A DNA stretch of 23,146 bases. It comes from Firmicutes bacterium CAG:460 (GTDB lineage: Bacteria > Bacillota_I > Bacilli_A > RF39 > UBA660). Under the pieces are notes generated by a model. That model searched no databases. It was not told the origin of the DNA and saw only the letters and a list, made by a program, of their open reading frames with translations. Where the stretch lies: NCBI GenBank assembly GCA_000437355.1, contig FR899753.1, positions 1 through 23,146 of the forward strand, given 5' to 3'. Position 1 is the stretch's first letter. The number at the start of each line of letters is the position of its first letter. Of this stretch, positions 14,855-22,352 are shown piece by piece. The position numbers and the translations under genes are program-made.

Positions 14855-16162
14855 TTTAACTTTATATAATTTATTATTCTCAATTATAAATAAATCATTT
14901 ATGTAACTTTTAATCATTGGATATTTTATGTTAGCATCATAATCAAGTAAATATCCAACTGATATAGGTGATGGAATATCAAATGAAAAAAAACTATTGA
15001 TATTATTTAAATCATCTAGATTATTGTAATATAATTTGTACTTAGTGTTTTCATAAGTTATAATTAATAAATTATTATCGATTACTACTACTCTTTCAAC
15101 ATTTTCTACATCCAAAACGATATCAATATTTTCTAATTCATTTTTTATTCTTACTTTTTCTTTATCCTTATATATATGAAGATTGTTGTAATAAAAATCA
15201 TCATAACTATAATAGTGAGTTTCTATTTTTTTAATAGTTTTTTCTTCATATTCTGGACAAATATAATATTTATCAATATCTGGTGATATCATACTAAAAA
15301 TAGCATTTGATATAAAATAAATTATAATCATTAAATAAATTAAATTATTATATTTTTTTGTTTCTTCATGATTTTCTTTTTTGAAAATTATAATGCTATA
15401 TACTAAGTAAATAATACTTAATATAATGGATGCCACAATTGATGAAGCTGTTATAATACTTGAAACATTATCAATATATCCACATTCTGTTACTAAATTT
15501 GCTTCATTTAACAATACTGAAAAATCATAAAAACCATGAAGAAATGCTAAAGCCCAGATGTTTCTAGTTAGATAATATAGTGTTCCAAATAAAATACCTA
15601 TCGATGTTGTTTGAATAAATTGAGTTATTGTGGTTAGAAAATCTTGACCATAGAATAAATTTGTTAAATGAATAGAACCAAAAATGATACCACTTATTAC
15701 TATGGAAGTTATGATTTGTTTTTTGTTTTCACTGTAACTAGCTAATAACTCTTCTTCAATTATTCCTCGAAAGAATATTTCTTCAAATAAACCAATACTA
15801 ATAGTATAAAAAATTAAACTTATTAAATTGAAATAATTTAATTTTTCTCCAATTAAACCAATGATATTTGTAATAAATACAAGTGATGATAAAATTACTA
15901 TTGGTAGACATCTTTTTAAAGTTTCTATAAAACTTAATTTTTTGTTTTTAAAAATATACCATCTTTTTCTAACTGTTAAAACAACTAGTGAACAAATTAA
16001 AACTACTGCTTCACTGATAAAATATTTTGTGTATTTTCCATAATTGATTGTTTTCCAGATTGTACTTGCAAATATGCTTCCAATTGTTTGGATAAATACT
16101 TCAAATAATATTAGGATTAAAAATACCCTGATTATTAATTTTAGTAAATTCTTTTTTTCCAT
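14843..16162 (-). CDS. CPBP-family intramembrane glutamic protease with C-terminal extension
   Basis: Polytopic membrane protein of the CAAX protease/bacteriocin-processing (Abi) family. Seen: motif 1 EEIFFRG (127-133, Glu127/Glu128 and Arg132), motif 2 FGSIH (His165) and motif 3 'LAFLHGFYDF' (His209), plus about eight hydrophobic segments, two of them after the protease core. From about residue 295 follows a soluble tail of about 145 residues with Tyr/Asn/Asp-rich beta-like sequence. This is longer than the bare family core and not recognised. The start codon is two bases beyond the YebC stop, so the gene is translationally coupled and last in the operon. Members process peptides or membrane anchors, or give immunity to bacteriocins; no bacteriocin gene is seen nearby. 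Family confident, substrate unknown. Confidence 0.85.
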   Translation of the reverse strand: MEKKNLLKLIIRVFLILILFEVFIQTIGSIFASTIWKTINYGKYTKYFISEAVVLICSLVVLTVRKRWYIFKNKKLSFIETLKRCLPIVILSSLVFITNIIGLIGEKLNYFNLISLIFYTISIGLFEEIFFRGIIEEELLASYSENKKQIITSIVISGIIFGSIHLTNLFYGQDFLTTITQFIQTTSIGILFGTLYYLTRNIWALAFLHGFYDFSVLLNEANLVTECGYIDNVSSIITASSIVASIILSIIYLVYSIIIFKKENHEETKKYNNLIYLMIIIYFISNAIFSMISPDIDKYYICPEYEEKTIKKIETHYYSYDDFYYNNLHIYKDKEKVRIKNELENIDIVLDVENVERVVVIDNNLLIITYENTKYKLYYNNLDDLNNINSFFSFDIPSPISVGYLLDYDANIKYPMIKSYINDLFIIENNKLYKVKEAS

Positions 16163-16163
16163 A

Positions 16164-16886
16164 TTAACCTATATTTGAAACATTAGTGTATATTTGTGAT
16201 ACATCTTCAATATCTGATAAAAGATTGTAAAGTCTATCAAATATTTCTTTATCTTCTCCTTCAAGGGTAATCTTGTCTTTAGCATACATACCAACTTCAT
16301 CAATTTCATAATCAATGTTTGGTATTAATTTTTCAAGTTCATCTTTTGCGTTGTTTATATCACTTGGATTTAAGCTGATTGTTATAAATCCATCTTCAGA
16401 TTCAATGTCAACAACATCTATTCCTGCATTAAGTAAGCATTCTAATATTTGTTCTTCATCATCAAACTTAAATGATATAATTCCTAGATGTTCATAATTG
16501 TATGAAACAGAATTTGTTACTCCGAGCGATTTATTAACTTTGTTAAATGCTGCACGGACCATTCCAACAGTTCTATTAACATTATCTGTTAGGCACTTTA
16601 TAATTAATGTTGATGCTCCAGGTCCGAAACCTTCATAAACTACTTCATGATATTCATCTTGTCCTACACCTTTTGCTTTATCTATTGCCCTAGTTATAAT
16701 GTCTGATGGAACTTGATTTTTCTTGGCTTTGTCAATTAATCTTTTTAATGTTATATTTGCCTCAGGATTTGGACTTCCTTTTTTAGCTGCTAAATATATT
16801 TCTTTAGCAAAAGTTGTATATATTTTTCCTTTCGCAGCTCCTGTTTTTTGTATACTTGCTTTTCTTACTTCATATGCTCTTCCCAT
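16164..16886 (-). CDS. yebC: YebC/PmpR family protein, YeeN-like subtype
   Basis: A 240-residue full-length member of the YebC family. The N-terminus starts 'MGRAYEVRKASIQKTGAAKG', and 'FAKEIYLAAKKGSPNPEANITL' (in pieces) follows. That is the MGR-type of the second paralogue group (YeeN/YeeI), not the MAGHSKW-type of classical YebC. Also seen: 'QVPSDIITRAIDKAKG', 'VVYEGFGPGASTLIIKCLTDNVNRT' in pieces, and a C-terminal acidic domain ending 'DIEDVSQIYTNV'. The family was long annotated as transcription regulators. More recent work ties it to translation, relieving ribosome stalls at proline runs. It is cytoplasmic. Excellent AAAGGAGAG ribosome binding site; 12 bases after the patatin gene, within the operon. 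Its operon partners do not explain the function. Confidence 0.93.
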   Translation of the reverse strand: MGRAYEVRKASIQKTGAAKGKIYTTFAKEIYLAAKKGSPNPEANITLKRLIDKAKKNQVPSDIITRAIDKAKGVGQDEYHEVVYEGFGPGASTLIIKCLTDNVNRTVGMVRAAFNKVNKSLGVTNSVSYNYEHLGIISFKFDDEEQILECLLNAGIDVVDIESEDGFITISLNPSDINNAKDELEKLIPNIDYEIDEVGMYAKDKITLEGEDKEIFDRLYNLLSDIEDVSQIYTNVSNIG

Positions 16887-16898
16887 AATTTCTCTCCT

Positions 16899-17945
16899 TT
16901 AAAATAATTTTATTTTTTTCACAAATTTGTAAACCCCATAGTTTTTATTTAAATATTTTATTCTTTTTACTACTTTTCTTACTGTGTAAATATCATAATA
17001 AGTAAATTTTTCTTTTTTCATAACAAATTCTAAAGCTTTTATTACTAATCTTTTAGCATTTTTAGTTCCGAAGAACTTTTCCATTTCTTCTTTTTCTTTT
17101 TTAGGAATGTTGCGCACTAGTAATTCATAATACCATGTACCATGTTGCTTAAATAAATACTTTTTACCATCAAAATTTTTTAAAACTTTTAATGTGTCAT
17201 AGTAACCTAACCTCATGTTATTTCTTATATCTTCTTGTTTGAAATCTAATATGCTTCCTAACTTTCTTGATGGTTTTATAATTGTAATTTTTTCTTTATA
17301 TTTGTATGGCCTTCTTATTCCAATTGCTTCAAGGTCAATTACATATACTTTGTCATAGCCTTTTTCAAGTAAGCTATTTGCTGGAATATAATCATGAAAA
17401 CCACCATCTAAATAGTAATTGTCATCAATAAGTTTTTCAAATTTAAAAATTGGTAAAAAACAAGATGCAATTATATAGTCATTTAATTTATTTGCTGGTA
17501 TATCTTCTTTAAACATGTATCTTGGTTTGAAATCGTTTGCTCTTACTGTTACTAACCCAAAATCTTTTTTACTTTTATAAAGATATTTACTTATGTTGAA
17601 TTCTTCTAATTTTTTACGAATATTTATTGTACTTATTCCTTTATTAACAACAATATTTTTAACATTTTCTAATATTTCCATTAATAATTTCATATCATAT
17701 TCATTGCTGTTAGCTTTATTTATAAGTTTATCACTGAAACCTAAAATTGAACCAGTGGATTCATTATACCAGAAATTGTAAAGTTCATAAAATCTATTAC
17801 TGGCACACATCGCTGCATTAAATGAACCAATTGAGGTTCCAACAAAACCATTAACATTTATGCCACAATCAAGGAATGCTTTGTAACAACCAACTTGATA
17901 AGCCCCGCGAAGACCACCACCTGAAAAAGCTATTCCTACCTTCAT
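16899..17945 (-). CDS. Patatin-like phospholipase
   Basis: Predicted cytoplasmic or peripheral lipid acyl hydrolase with a Ser-Asp dyad. Seen: the oxyanion motif GGGLRG (9-14), the nucleophile elbow GTSIG with Ser38 (36-40), and the catalytic Asp in DGG (180-182). The strand 'GLVTVRANDFKPRYMF' lies between. Length is 348 residues, the last 60 being Lys/Tyr-rich and probably helical, with no signal peptide. The start ATG overlaps the stop of the upstream SDR gene by four bases (ATGA), so the two are translationally coupled. Patatins of this type are often involved in membrane lipid turnover; the lipid is not known here. All catalytic residues are present. Confidence 0.92.
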   Translation of the reverse strand: MKVGIAFSGGGLRGAYQVGCYKAFLDCGINVNGFVGTSIGSFNAAMCASNRFYELYNFWYNESTGSILGFSDKLINKANSNEYDMKLLMEILENVKNIVVNKGISTINIRKKLEEFNISKYLYKSKKDFGLVTVRANDFKPRYMFKEDIPANKLNDYIIASCFLPIFKFEKLIDDNYYLDGGFHDYIPANSLLEKGYDKVYVIDLEAIGIRRPYKYKEKITIIKPSRKLGSILDFKQEDIRNNMRLGYYDTLKVLKNFDGKKYLFKQHGTWYYELLVRNIPKKEKEEMEKFFGTKNAKRLVIKALEFVMKKEKFTYYDIYTVRKVVKRIKYLNKNYGVYKFVKKIKLF

Positions 17946-18856
17946 TTATTCTTACCTACCATCTTTTTAGCTAAAAACTTAGCAAATTTATGTCCTTTAT
18001 TTTTAGTTTTTAACCTTTTAAAATATTCATTTAATGAATCATTTTTATAATGAATTATGTTATCAAGTTCATCACTATCACTACAAATTGGACTGTAATA
18101 ATCTTTTTCTAAGAATATTCTAGATAATAAATATTTTGAACTTAAACCATTTATTAAAAGTAATTTATCTAGAAGTTCACCATAATTTATTGTGTCAGTT
18201 TTTAAGTTAAATGTTTGTTTATTTAAAACTGCAGCATAATTTATTCCTCGAACAAAAGCATAAGCACAATCTTCTTTAGTAATAACATCCATATCATCAT
18301 CTCTATTTCCATGATACATAAATGTTTCTTCTAAAGGATTACTTAACACCAAAGGAATACGATAAATTGTATAATTTTTTAATTTACTTTTAATTAGCTT
18401 TTCACTTTCTAATTTTGATGCATCAAAATAATCAAATTCATTTAATGTTATTCTACTTTTAACACTTGGATTTTTTATGTTTTTGTACATGCTTGTAGTT
18501 GATGCAAAAAACAAATGACATTTAGGATTGTAATAATTAATCGCACGAACTATATTTTCACACCCTCCATAGTCAATGGTCATTGAAAGACCAGACTTCA
18601 TATTTCCTAAAGGAGGCATGGCACTTGCTAAATAAATTATATAATCATGGTCTTTTACTAATGCTTCCATTAAAACTCTATCTGTTACATCACCATATAA
18701 AACATTAACTCTTTTTTTAAATCTTTTTAATCTACTAAAAGAATTTTTGTTTTTTAAATCAAGAATAGTTATTTCGTATTTTCCTTCACTGAGTAGATAT
18801 TTAACAGTATGAATTCCAACAGCACCAGCAGCACCAACAACTAATACTTTTTTCAT
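17942..18856 (-). CDS. Extended short-chain dehydrogenase/NAD(P)-dependent epimerase-like protein
   Basis: Rossmann-fold protein of the extended SDR (epimerase/dehydratase) group. Seen: the nucleotide motif GAAGAVG (8-14), 'LDLKNK' after strand 2, 'YGDVTD' (54-59), 'YLASAMPPLG' after strand 4 and 'FFASTTSMY' for the catalytic Ser strand. At the usual YxxxK the sequence is Phe144-Asp-Ala-Ser-Lys148: the Lys is present but the Tyr position holds Phe, with a Tyr one residue earlier (143). This may mean a non-catalytic or altered enzyme. Length 304 is normal. AAGGAGTG ribosome binding site; 15 bases after the ZIP gene; overlaps the patatin gene. Substrate unknown; could also be an NmrA-like sensor. 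Confidence 0.85.
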   Translation of the reverse strand: MKKVLVVGAAGAVGIHTVKYLLSEGKYEITILDLKNKNSFSRLKRFKKRVNVLYGDVTDRVLMEALVKDHDYIIYLASAMPPLGNMKSGLSMTIDYGGCENIVRAINYYNPKCHLFFASTTSMYKNIKNPSVKSRITLNEFDYFDASKLESEKLIKSKLKNYTIYRIPLVLSNPLEETFMYHGNRDDDMDVITKEDCAYAFVRGINYAAVLNKQTFNLKTDTINYGELLDKLLLINGLSSKYLLSRIFLEKDYYSPICSDSDELDNIIHYKNDSLNEYFKRLKTKNKGHKFAKFLAKKMVGKNK

Positions 18857-18871
18857 CTAATGCACTCCTTT

Positions 18872-19588
18872 TTATAAAATATTTATTACTACTAATAATA
18901 TTATACCTATTATTATACCATAAATAGTTTCTTTTTTATGTATTTCTTCATAAACTTCTTTTAAAAGTTCAAAAAATAAAATATGGAGTAACATTCCCAG
19001 AGTTAAAGCAATTATTATTCCTTCTAAAATTGGACTTAGATTTCCAGATATTAAAAATATTAAACCGCCGATACCGCCAGATAAAACTAAAAGAGTTATT
19101 AACATTTTATTTTTGTTGTTCTTCTTTGTGGCAGATATTTGAAAACCAAATGGTAAATTGTGTAAACCTATTCCTGTAAGCATTAAAATTCCACTTTTTA
19201 AATCTGTGGTTGCAACACCATAAAGGGCCATACCTTCAATTATGTTATGAAGTAAAAGTGCTATTATGGTTATAGTACTTATGTGTTCAATATGATTTTT
19301 ATGGTCTTCTTTTTCTTCATCATTTTCATGGTGATTATGTTCATGATGTGGTACTAATTTATCAATTAGAATAAGCAAGAAAAGACCAATGATAACAAAA
19401 AATATTAACCACCATTTACCGACCTCGATTAGCTCAGGTATTAAATCAAATGTTATTAGGCCAATAATTACAACACTTGCACATGATAAAGATAATCTTG
19501 TAAATAATGTTTTATTTTTCACAAAATTATATATTATTATACCTACTAAAAAAAACAAACCACTAAAGAATGTTAATAATAATGCCAT
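18872..19588 (-). CDS. ZIP-family divalent metal transporter
   Basis: Membrane carrier for zinc or a related divalent metal, usually bringing it into the cytoplasm. Seen: about seven to eight hydrophobic helices in 238 residues, and a His/Glu/Asp-rich cytoplasmic loop between helices 3 and 4 (81-102, about eight His). The two metal-site helices carry HNIIEG (His114, Glu118) and HNLPFG (His143, Asn144, Pro146), both complete. First gene of the five-gene operon. The start ATG 19588 has AGAGGT upstream, and an extended -10 (TGGTAAAAT) and a 10-bp palindrome lie within 45 bases. A structured RNA with its own terminator lies directly upstream, so metal-dependent control at DNA or RNA level is plausible. 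Metal specificity cannot be read from sequence. Confidence 0.92.
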   Translation of the reverse strand: MALLLTFFSGLFFLVGIIIYNFVKNKTLFTRLSLSCASVVIIGLITFDLIPELIEVGKWWLIFFVIIGLFLLILIDKLVPHHEHNHHENDEEKEDHKNHIEHISTITIIALLLHNIIEGMALYGVATTDLKSGILMLTGIGLHNLPFGFQISATKKNNKNKMLITLLVLSGGIGGLIFLISGNLSPILEGIIIALTLGMLLHILFFELLKEVYEEIHKKETIYGIIIGIILLVVINIL

Positions 19589-19611
19589 GCTATTACCTCT
19601 TTTCCTTTAGT

Positions 19612-19629
19612 ATTTTACCACAAATTTGT
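19612..19629 (-). promoter_or_regulatory. Extended -10 and 10-bp palindrome before the ZIP operon
   Basis: Read leftward: palindrome ACAAATTTGT (19629-19620), then TGG and TAAAAT (19617-19612), 24 bases before the ATG. The -35 position holds only Ts. It could be an independent promoter with an operator, or chance A/T sequence. Confidence 0.4.
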
Positions 19630-19631
19630 TC

Positions 19632-19665
19632 AAAAAAAAAGAAGAAAGAGTGTTAAATTTTCTTC
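19632..19665 (-). terminator. Intrinsic terminator upstream of the ZIP operon
   Basis: Read leftward: GAAGAAA (19665-19659), an 11-base loop, TTTCTTC (19647-19641), then nine T (19640-19632). Seven perfect pairs. It lies before, not after, the nearest coding gene in its direction, 109 bases after the antitoxin stop. Confidence 0.65.
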
Positions 19666-19711
19666 AATTTTCCGAATACTTATTCATTAGTACGGCTATT
19701 CGACTCCGTAC
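19632..19711 (-). ncRNA. Candidate structured leader or small RNA beginning with an H-type pseudoknot
   Basis: Read leftward from the predicted transcript start near 19711: GTACGG (19711-19706), 3 bases, CGAATA (19702-19697), 1 base, CCGTAC (19695-19690), 11 bases TAATGAATAAG, TATTCG (19678-19673). Stem 1 (GTACGG/CCGTAC) and stem 2 (CGAATA/TATTCG) are each six perfect Watson-Crick pairs and interleave as a classical H-type pseudoknot with an A-rich third loop. A terminator ends the RNA about 80 bases from the start. It matches no riboswitch consensus I can recall. Two readings are open: an attenuator leader of the ZIP operon, or a free small RNA. Confidence 0.5.
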
Positions 19712-19717
19712 AATTAA

Positions 19718-19728
19718 ATTGTAGCACA
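19718..19728 (-). promoter_or_regulatory. Extended -10 promoter for the structured RNA
   Basis: Read leftward: TGTGC directly before TACAAT (19723-19718). The -35 position (CTTTTA, 19746-19741, 17-bp spacer) is poor. A start seven bases downstream is 19711, the first base of the pseudoknot. Confidence 0.5.
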
Positions 19729-19773
19729 TATTTTATAAAATAAAAGCCATGTTTTTGTTTTTTTATTTAAGTA

Positions 19774-20760
19774 TTATAATTCGATTTCAAAAGCGTATTC
19801 GTAATCTATTTTTTTATTTTTTGATGTTCTTAAATATGCTTTTTCTTGATGTGATTTTTCAACTATTTCTTTCGTAGTATAACTTTTAAAATATGTTTTT
19901 ATTTTTGATAATACTTCTAATTCTTCACTATCAAAAATTTCTTTATCAAATTCTTTTTTAGATTTTATCAAATGGCACTCTGATTCATCATTAATATATT
20001 TAATTTTATAATCTATTAAATTTTCTTTGTATAACAAATTTATTATTGTATCAAAATCATCAGGTACTGGACCAAATGGTAATTTAACATATTCTAATCC
20101 TGTTATAGATGTAGTTGTGTTTTTATAATTATAGAAATCTGAATAAAACATTTCTTTTAATAATTTAGTTTTTGGAATTGTTTCGCTCGCTAAATACAAT
20201 ATTACATTTTTTATCTTTTCAATAGATAATGGTGTAAAACCATTGTATTCTGATAAGTTGTTATCATTATTTTCTTCTTCGTTTATCAATTTGTTTATAT
20301 TGTTGCCTTTAAACGATTTTATTTTTTCATCTATTTTTATGTATTCGTTCGTGCTAATTCTATCCTTACTTGCTATTAGATATTCATTTATAGATGCAGG
20401 ATTATTAATTAAATTCTTGATAGATACCATATATACATCATTTGGTATTGATTTTCCTTTTTCATAACTAATTAAAGTTTTTTTTGCACAACCAATTATT
20501 TTTGAAAAATCAGCAAGAGATAAATTATATTGTTTTCGTAAATCCGTTAATTTTTCCTTTGGAATACCATATTTATTATTAAAAATTTCTATAGCTATCT
20601 CTGAAGTTTTATTATCGAGACATTCATCATAAACTATTTTTCCACAATCATTACAAAATCTTCTTTTACTAATAAAAGAGATATTCTTTCCTTTAATAAA
20701 AAATTCGTTTTTATAATCTTTAACATATGTGTTTGTACTTCCGCAATTGTAACATTTCAT
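19774..20760 (-). CDS. Antitoxin with YgiT-type zinc finger, HTH and Panacea/SocA (DUF4065) domain
   Basis: Predicted antitoxin and autoregulator of the adjacent toxin. Start chosen at ATG 20760, preceded by GAGGGTG; upstream in-frame Mets would overlap the toxin gene. Seen in the 328 residues: two CxxC pairs (Cys3/Cys6, Cys36/Cys39) as in the MqsA/YgiT zinc finger; an XRE-like HTH at about 69-118 ('LRKQYNLSLADFSKIIG', 'KTLISYEKGKSIPN'); then a Panacea domain at about 180-305 with 'TKLLKEMFYSDF', 'YVKLPFGPVPDDF' and 'EIVEKSHQEKAY'. This zinc finger-HTH-Panacea layout is known for antitoxins paired with varied toxins. Gene order toxin first, then antitoxin 10 bases later, is that of mqsRA-like pairs. 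Two GGTAAC copies in the promoter are candidate operators. No clear terminator follows. Confidence 0.85.
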   Translation of the reverse strand: MKCYNCGSTNTYVKDYKNEFFIKGKNISFISKRRFCNDCGKIVYDECLDNKTSEIAIEIFNNKYGIPKEKLTDLRKQYNLSLADFSKIIGCAKKTLISYEKGKSIPNDVYMVSIKNLINNPASINEYLIASKDRISTNEYIKIDEKIKSFKGNNINKLINEEENNDNNLSEYNGFTPLSIEKIKNVILYLASETIPKTKLLKEMFYSDFYNYKNTTTSITGLEYVKLPFGPVPDDFDTIINLLYKENLIDYKIKYINDESECHLIKSKKEFDKEIFDSEELEVLSKIKTYFKSYTTKEIVEKSHQEKAYLRTSKNKKIDYEYAFEIEL

Positions 20761-20770
20761 ATTAACACCC

Positions 20771-21094
20771 TCATTTTCCATCTTCATGAAAAGACCAACA
20801 TTCTGCTTCAACAGTATCATCATCTATACATAATTTAATATATGCAATTTTATTATTTATTATTTTTTTAAAAGTTAAACATTTCTTTAATGACTTACTA
20901 AATATAGGTTTAGGATCAACAAAATAAAATTGTGGTTTTAAATAATAAATATGTTGCCATGCTTCTTCTTCAGTTAATCCTAGATTTAACAAATCTTCCA
21001 AATAATTTCTGTCATCTCTAGATTTAAAATGTTTTTTGTTTAATTTAATTAATTTTTTAATTTCCGATAATAACCGTATTTGCTCTCCATTCAT
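20771..21094 (-). CDS. Putative toxin, MqsR/RelE-like small protein
   Basis: First gene of the pair with the Panacea antitoxin. The 107 residues have an N-terminal helical half with 'LEDLLNLGLTEEEAWQHIYYL' (in pieces, about 42-62), then 'QFYFVDPKP' and strands 'KCLTFKKII', 'KIAYIKLCID' and 'VEAECWSFHEDGK' at the end. A helix-rich start, then strands ending in a YIKL strand and a final SFH strand, resembles MqsR-group mRNA interferases. The resemblance is by pattern only, and catalytic residues cannot be named with certainty. Start ATG 21094 with AAGGGGG upstream and a good promoter. No membrane segment. Toxin role is supported mainly by the partner. Confidence 0.65.
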   Translation of the reverse strand: MNGEQIRLLSEIKKLIKLNKKHFKSRDDRNYLEDLLNLGLTEEEAWQHIYYLKPQFYFVDPKPIFSKSLKKCLTFKKIINNKIAYIKLCIDDDTVEAECWSFHEDGK

Positions 21095-21139
21095 GAATCC
21101 CCCTTGTATGTTTTAAACTGGTCTTGTGTTGTTAATTAT

Positions 21140-21168
21140 ATGGTAACATAGGTAACCTTTTTTGTCAA
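21140..21168 (-). promoter_or_regulatory. Toxin-antitoxin promoter with repeated GGTAAC motif
   Basis: Read leftward: TTGACA (21168-21163), 17-bp spacer, TACCAT (21145-21140) with TG upstream. On the given strand GGTAAC occurs at 21142-21147 and 21151-21156, nine bases apart. These copies cover the -10 and spacer, as expected for repression by the HTH antitoxin. Confidence 0.6.
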
Positions 21169-21200
21169 CCCAAAACATAAAAATAATTTTGTGCAATATC

Positions 21201-21237
21201 AAAAAATTAACCGATATATTTTTTGATTATATCGGTT
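21201..21237 (-). terminator. Intrinsic terminator after mnaA
   Basis: Read leftward: AACCGATATA (21237-21228), a 9-base loop, TATATCGGTT (21218-21209), a perfect 10-bp stem, then AATTTTTT. Confidence 0.85.
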
Positions 21238-21245
21238 TAATATAA

Positions 21246-22352
21246 TTATTTATTAAAATACTTTACAATTGCATCAACTATTCTTTCACTTGCATGTCCA
21301 TCACCATACGGATTTGATGCTTTACTCATTTTTTCATATTCATTTATATTTGTTAGTAACTTTTTAGTTTCTTCATAAATTACTTCTTCATCAGTACCAA
21401 CAAGTTTTAATGTACCTGCTTTAATCCCTTCAGGTCTTTCAGTTGTATCTCTTAAAACTAAAACTGGTTTTCCTAAGCTCGGAGCTTCTTCTTGTATTCC
21501 ACCACTATCTGTTAAAATGATATATGATTTATTAAGAAAGTTGTGAAAATCAAATACTTCTAAAGGTTCAATTAATCTTATTCTATCACAACCATCAAAA
21601 ACTTCACTAGCCACTTCTCTTACTTTTGGATTCATATGAATTGGATATATAACTTTTATATCACTAAATTCATCAACAATTCTTTTAACAGCCTTAAATA
21701 TATGACGCATTGGTTCACCTAAATTTTCGCGACGGTGAGCAGTTAATAAAATCATTCTTTCATCAGGTTTAATCCACTCAAGGTCTGGATGCACATAATC
21801 TTCATCAACTGTTGTAGACATAGCATCAATTGCAGTATTTCCTGTTACATATATTTTTTCTTCTGAAATATTTTCTTTTAACAAATTGTTTTTACTTATT
21901 TCTGTTGGCGCAAAATATAAATCTGTCATTCTATCAACACATTGTCGGTTCATTTCTTCTGGATATGGTGAATATTTATCATCCGTTCTAAGTCCTGCTT
22001 CAACATGTCCAATTGCAACTTGGTTATAAAAAGCTGCTAAAGCTCCAGCAAATGTAGTTGTTGTATCTCCATGAACTAATACTATATCAGGCTTAACTTC
22101 TTTTATAACTTTTTCTAAACCTATTAAAGCTCTAGTTGTAACATCAGCAAGAGTTTGTCCTTGTTTCATTATATTTAAATCATAATCAGGTTTAATATCA
22201 AAAGTATTAAGAACTTGATCTAACATTTCTCTATGTTGAGCTGTTACACAAACTATGCTCTTAACTTCTTCTCTTTTTTCTAATTCTTTTACTAGAGATG
22301 CCATTTTTATAGCTTCTGGTCTAGTACCAAAAATACTCATTACTTTAATCAT
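21246..22352 (-). CDS. mnaA: UDP-N-acetylglucosamine 2-epimerase, non-hydrolysing
   Basis: Interconverts UDP-GlcNAc and UDP-ManNAc in the cytoplasm, giving the ManNAc donor for the wall teichoic acid linkage unit. The 368 residues are full length. Seen: 'FGTRPEAIKMA' (8-18), 'HGDTTTTFAGA' with Asp96, 'GHVEAGLRTDDKYSPYPEEMNR' in pieces with Glu118 and Glu132, and 'LTAHRRENLG' with His206. These are the residues known as catalytic in WecB/MnaA enzymes. A C-terminal 'DSGGIQEEAPSLGKPVLVLRDTTERPEG' (in pieces) carries the UDP-binding signature. Start ATG at 22352 behind AGAAAGG; it overlaps the tagA stop by eight bases, so the two are coupled. A terminator follows directly, making it the last gene of its operon. 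Confidence 0.96.
   Translation of the reverse strand: MIKVMSIFGTRPEAIKMASLVKELEKREEVKSIVCVTAQHREMLDQVLNTFDIKPDYDLNIMKQGQTLADVTTRALIGLEKVIKEVKPDIVLVHGDTTTTFAGALAAFYNQVAIGHVEAGLRTDDKYSPYPEEMNRQCVDRMTDLYFAPTEISKNNLLKENISEEKIYVTGNTAIDAMSTTVDEDYVHPDLEWIKPDERMILLTAHRRENLGEPMRHIFKAVKRIVDEFSDIKVIYPIHMNPKVREVASEVFDGCDRIRLIEPLEVFDFHNFLNKSYIILTDSGGIQEEAPSLGKPVLVLRDTTERPEGIKAGTLKLVGTDEEVIYEETKKLLTNINEYEKMSKASNPYGDGHASERIVDAIVKYFNK

Noticed and set aside
19665..19721. Third stem CAATTT/AAATTG enclosing the pseudoknot
   Set aside because: Its 5' arm lies within the predicted -10 box and would be upstream of the transcript start, so it would not be in the RNA.
20761..20823. Longer start for the antitoxin at 20823
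   Set aside because: It would overlap the toxin gene by 53 bases and lacks a good ribosome binding site; the ATG at 20760 has GAGGGTG at proper spacing and begins right before the zinc finger.
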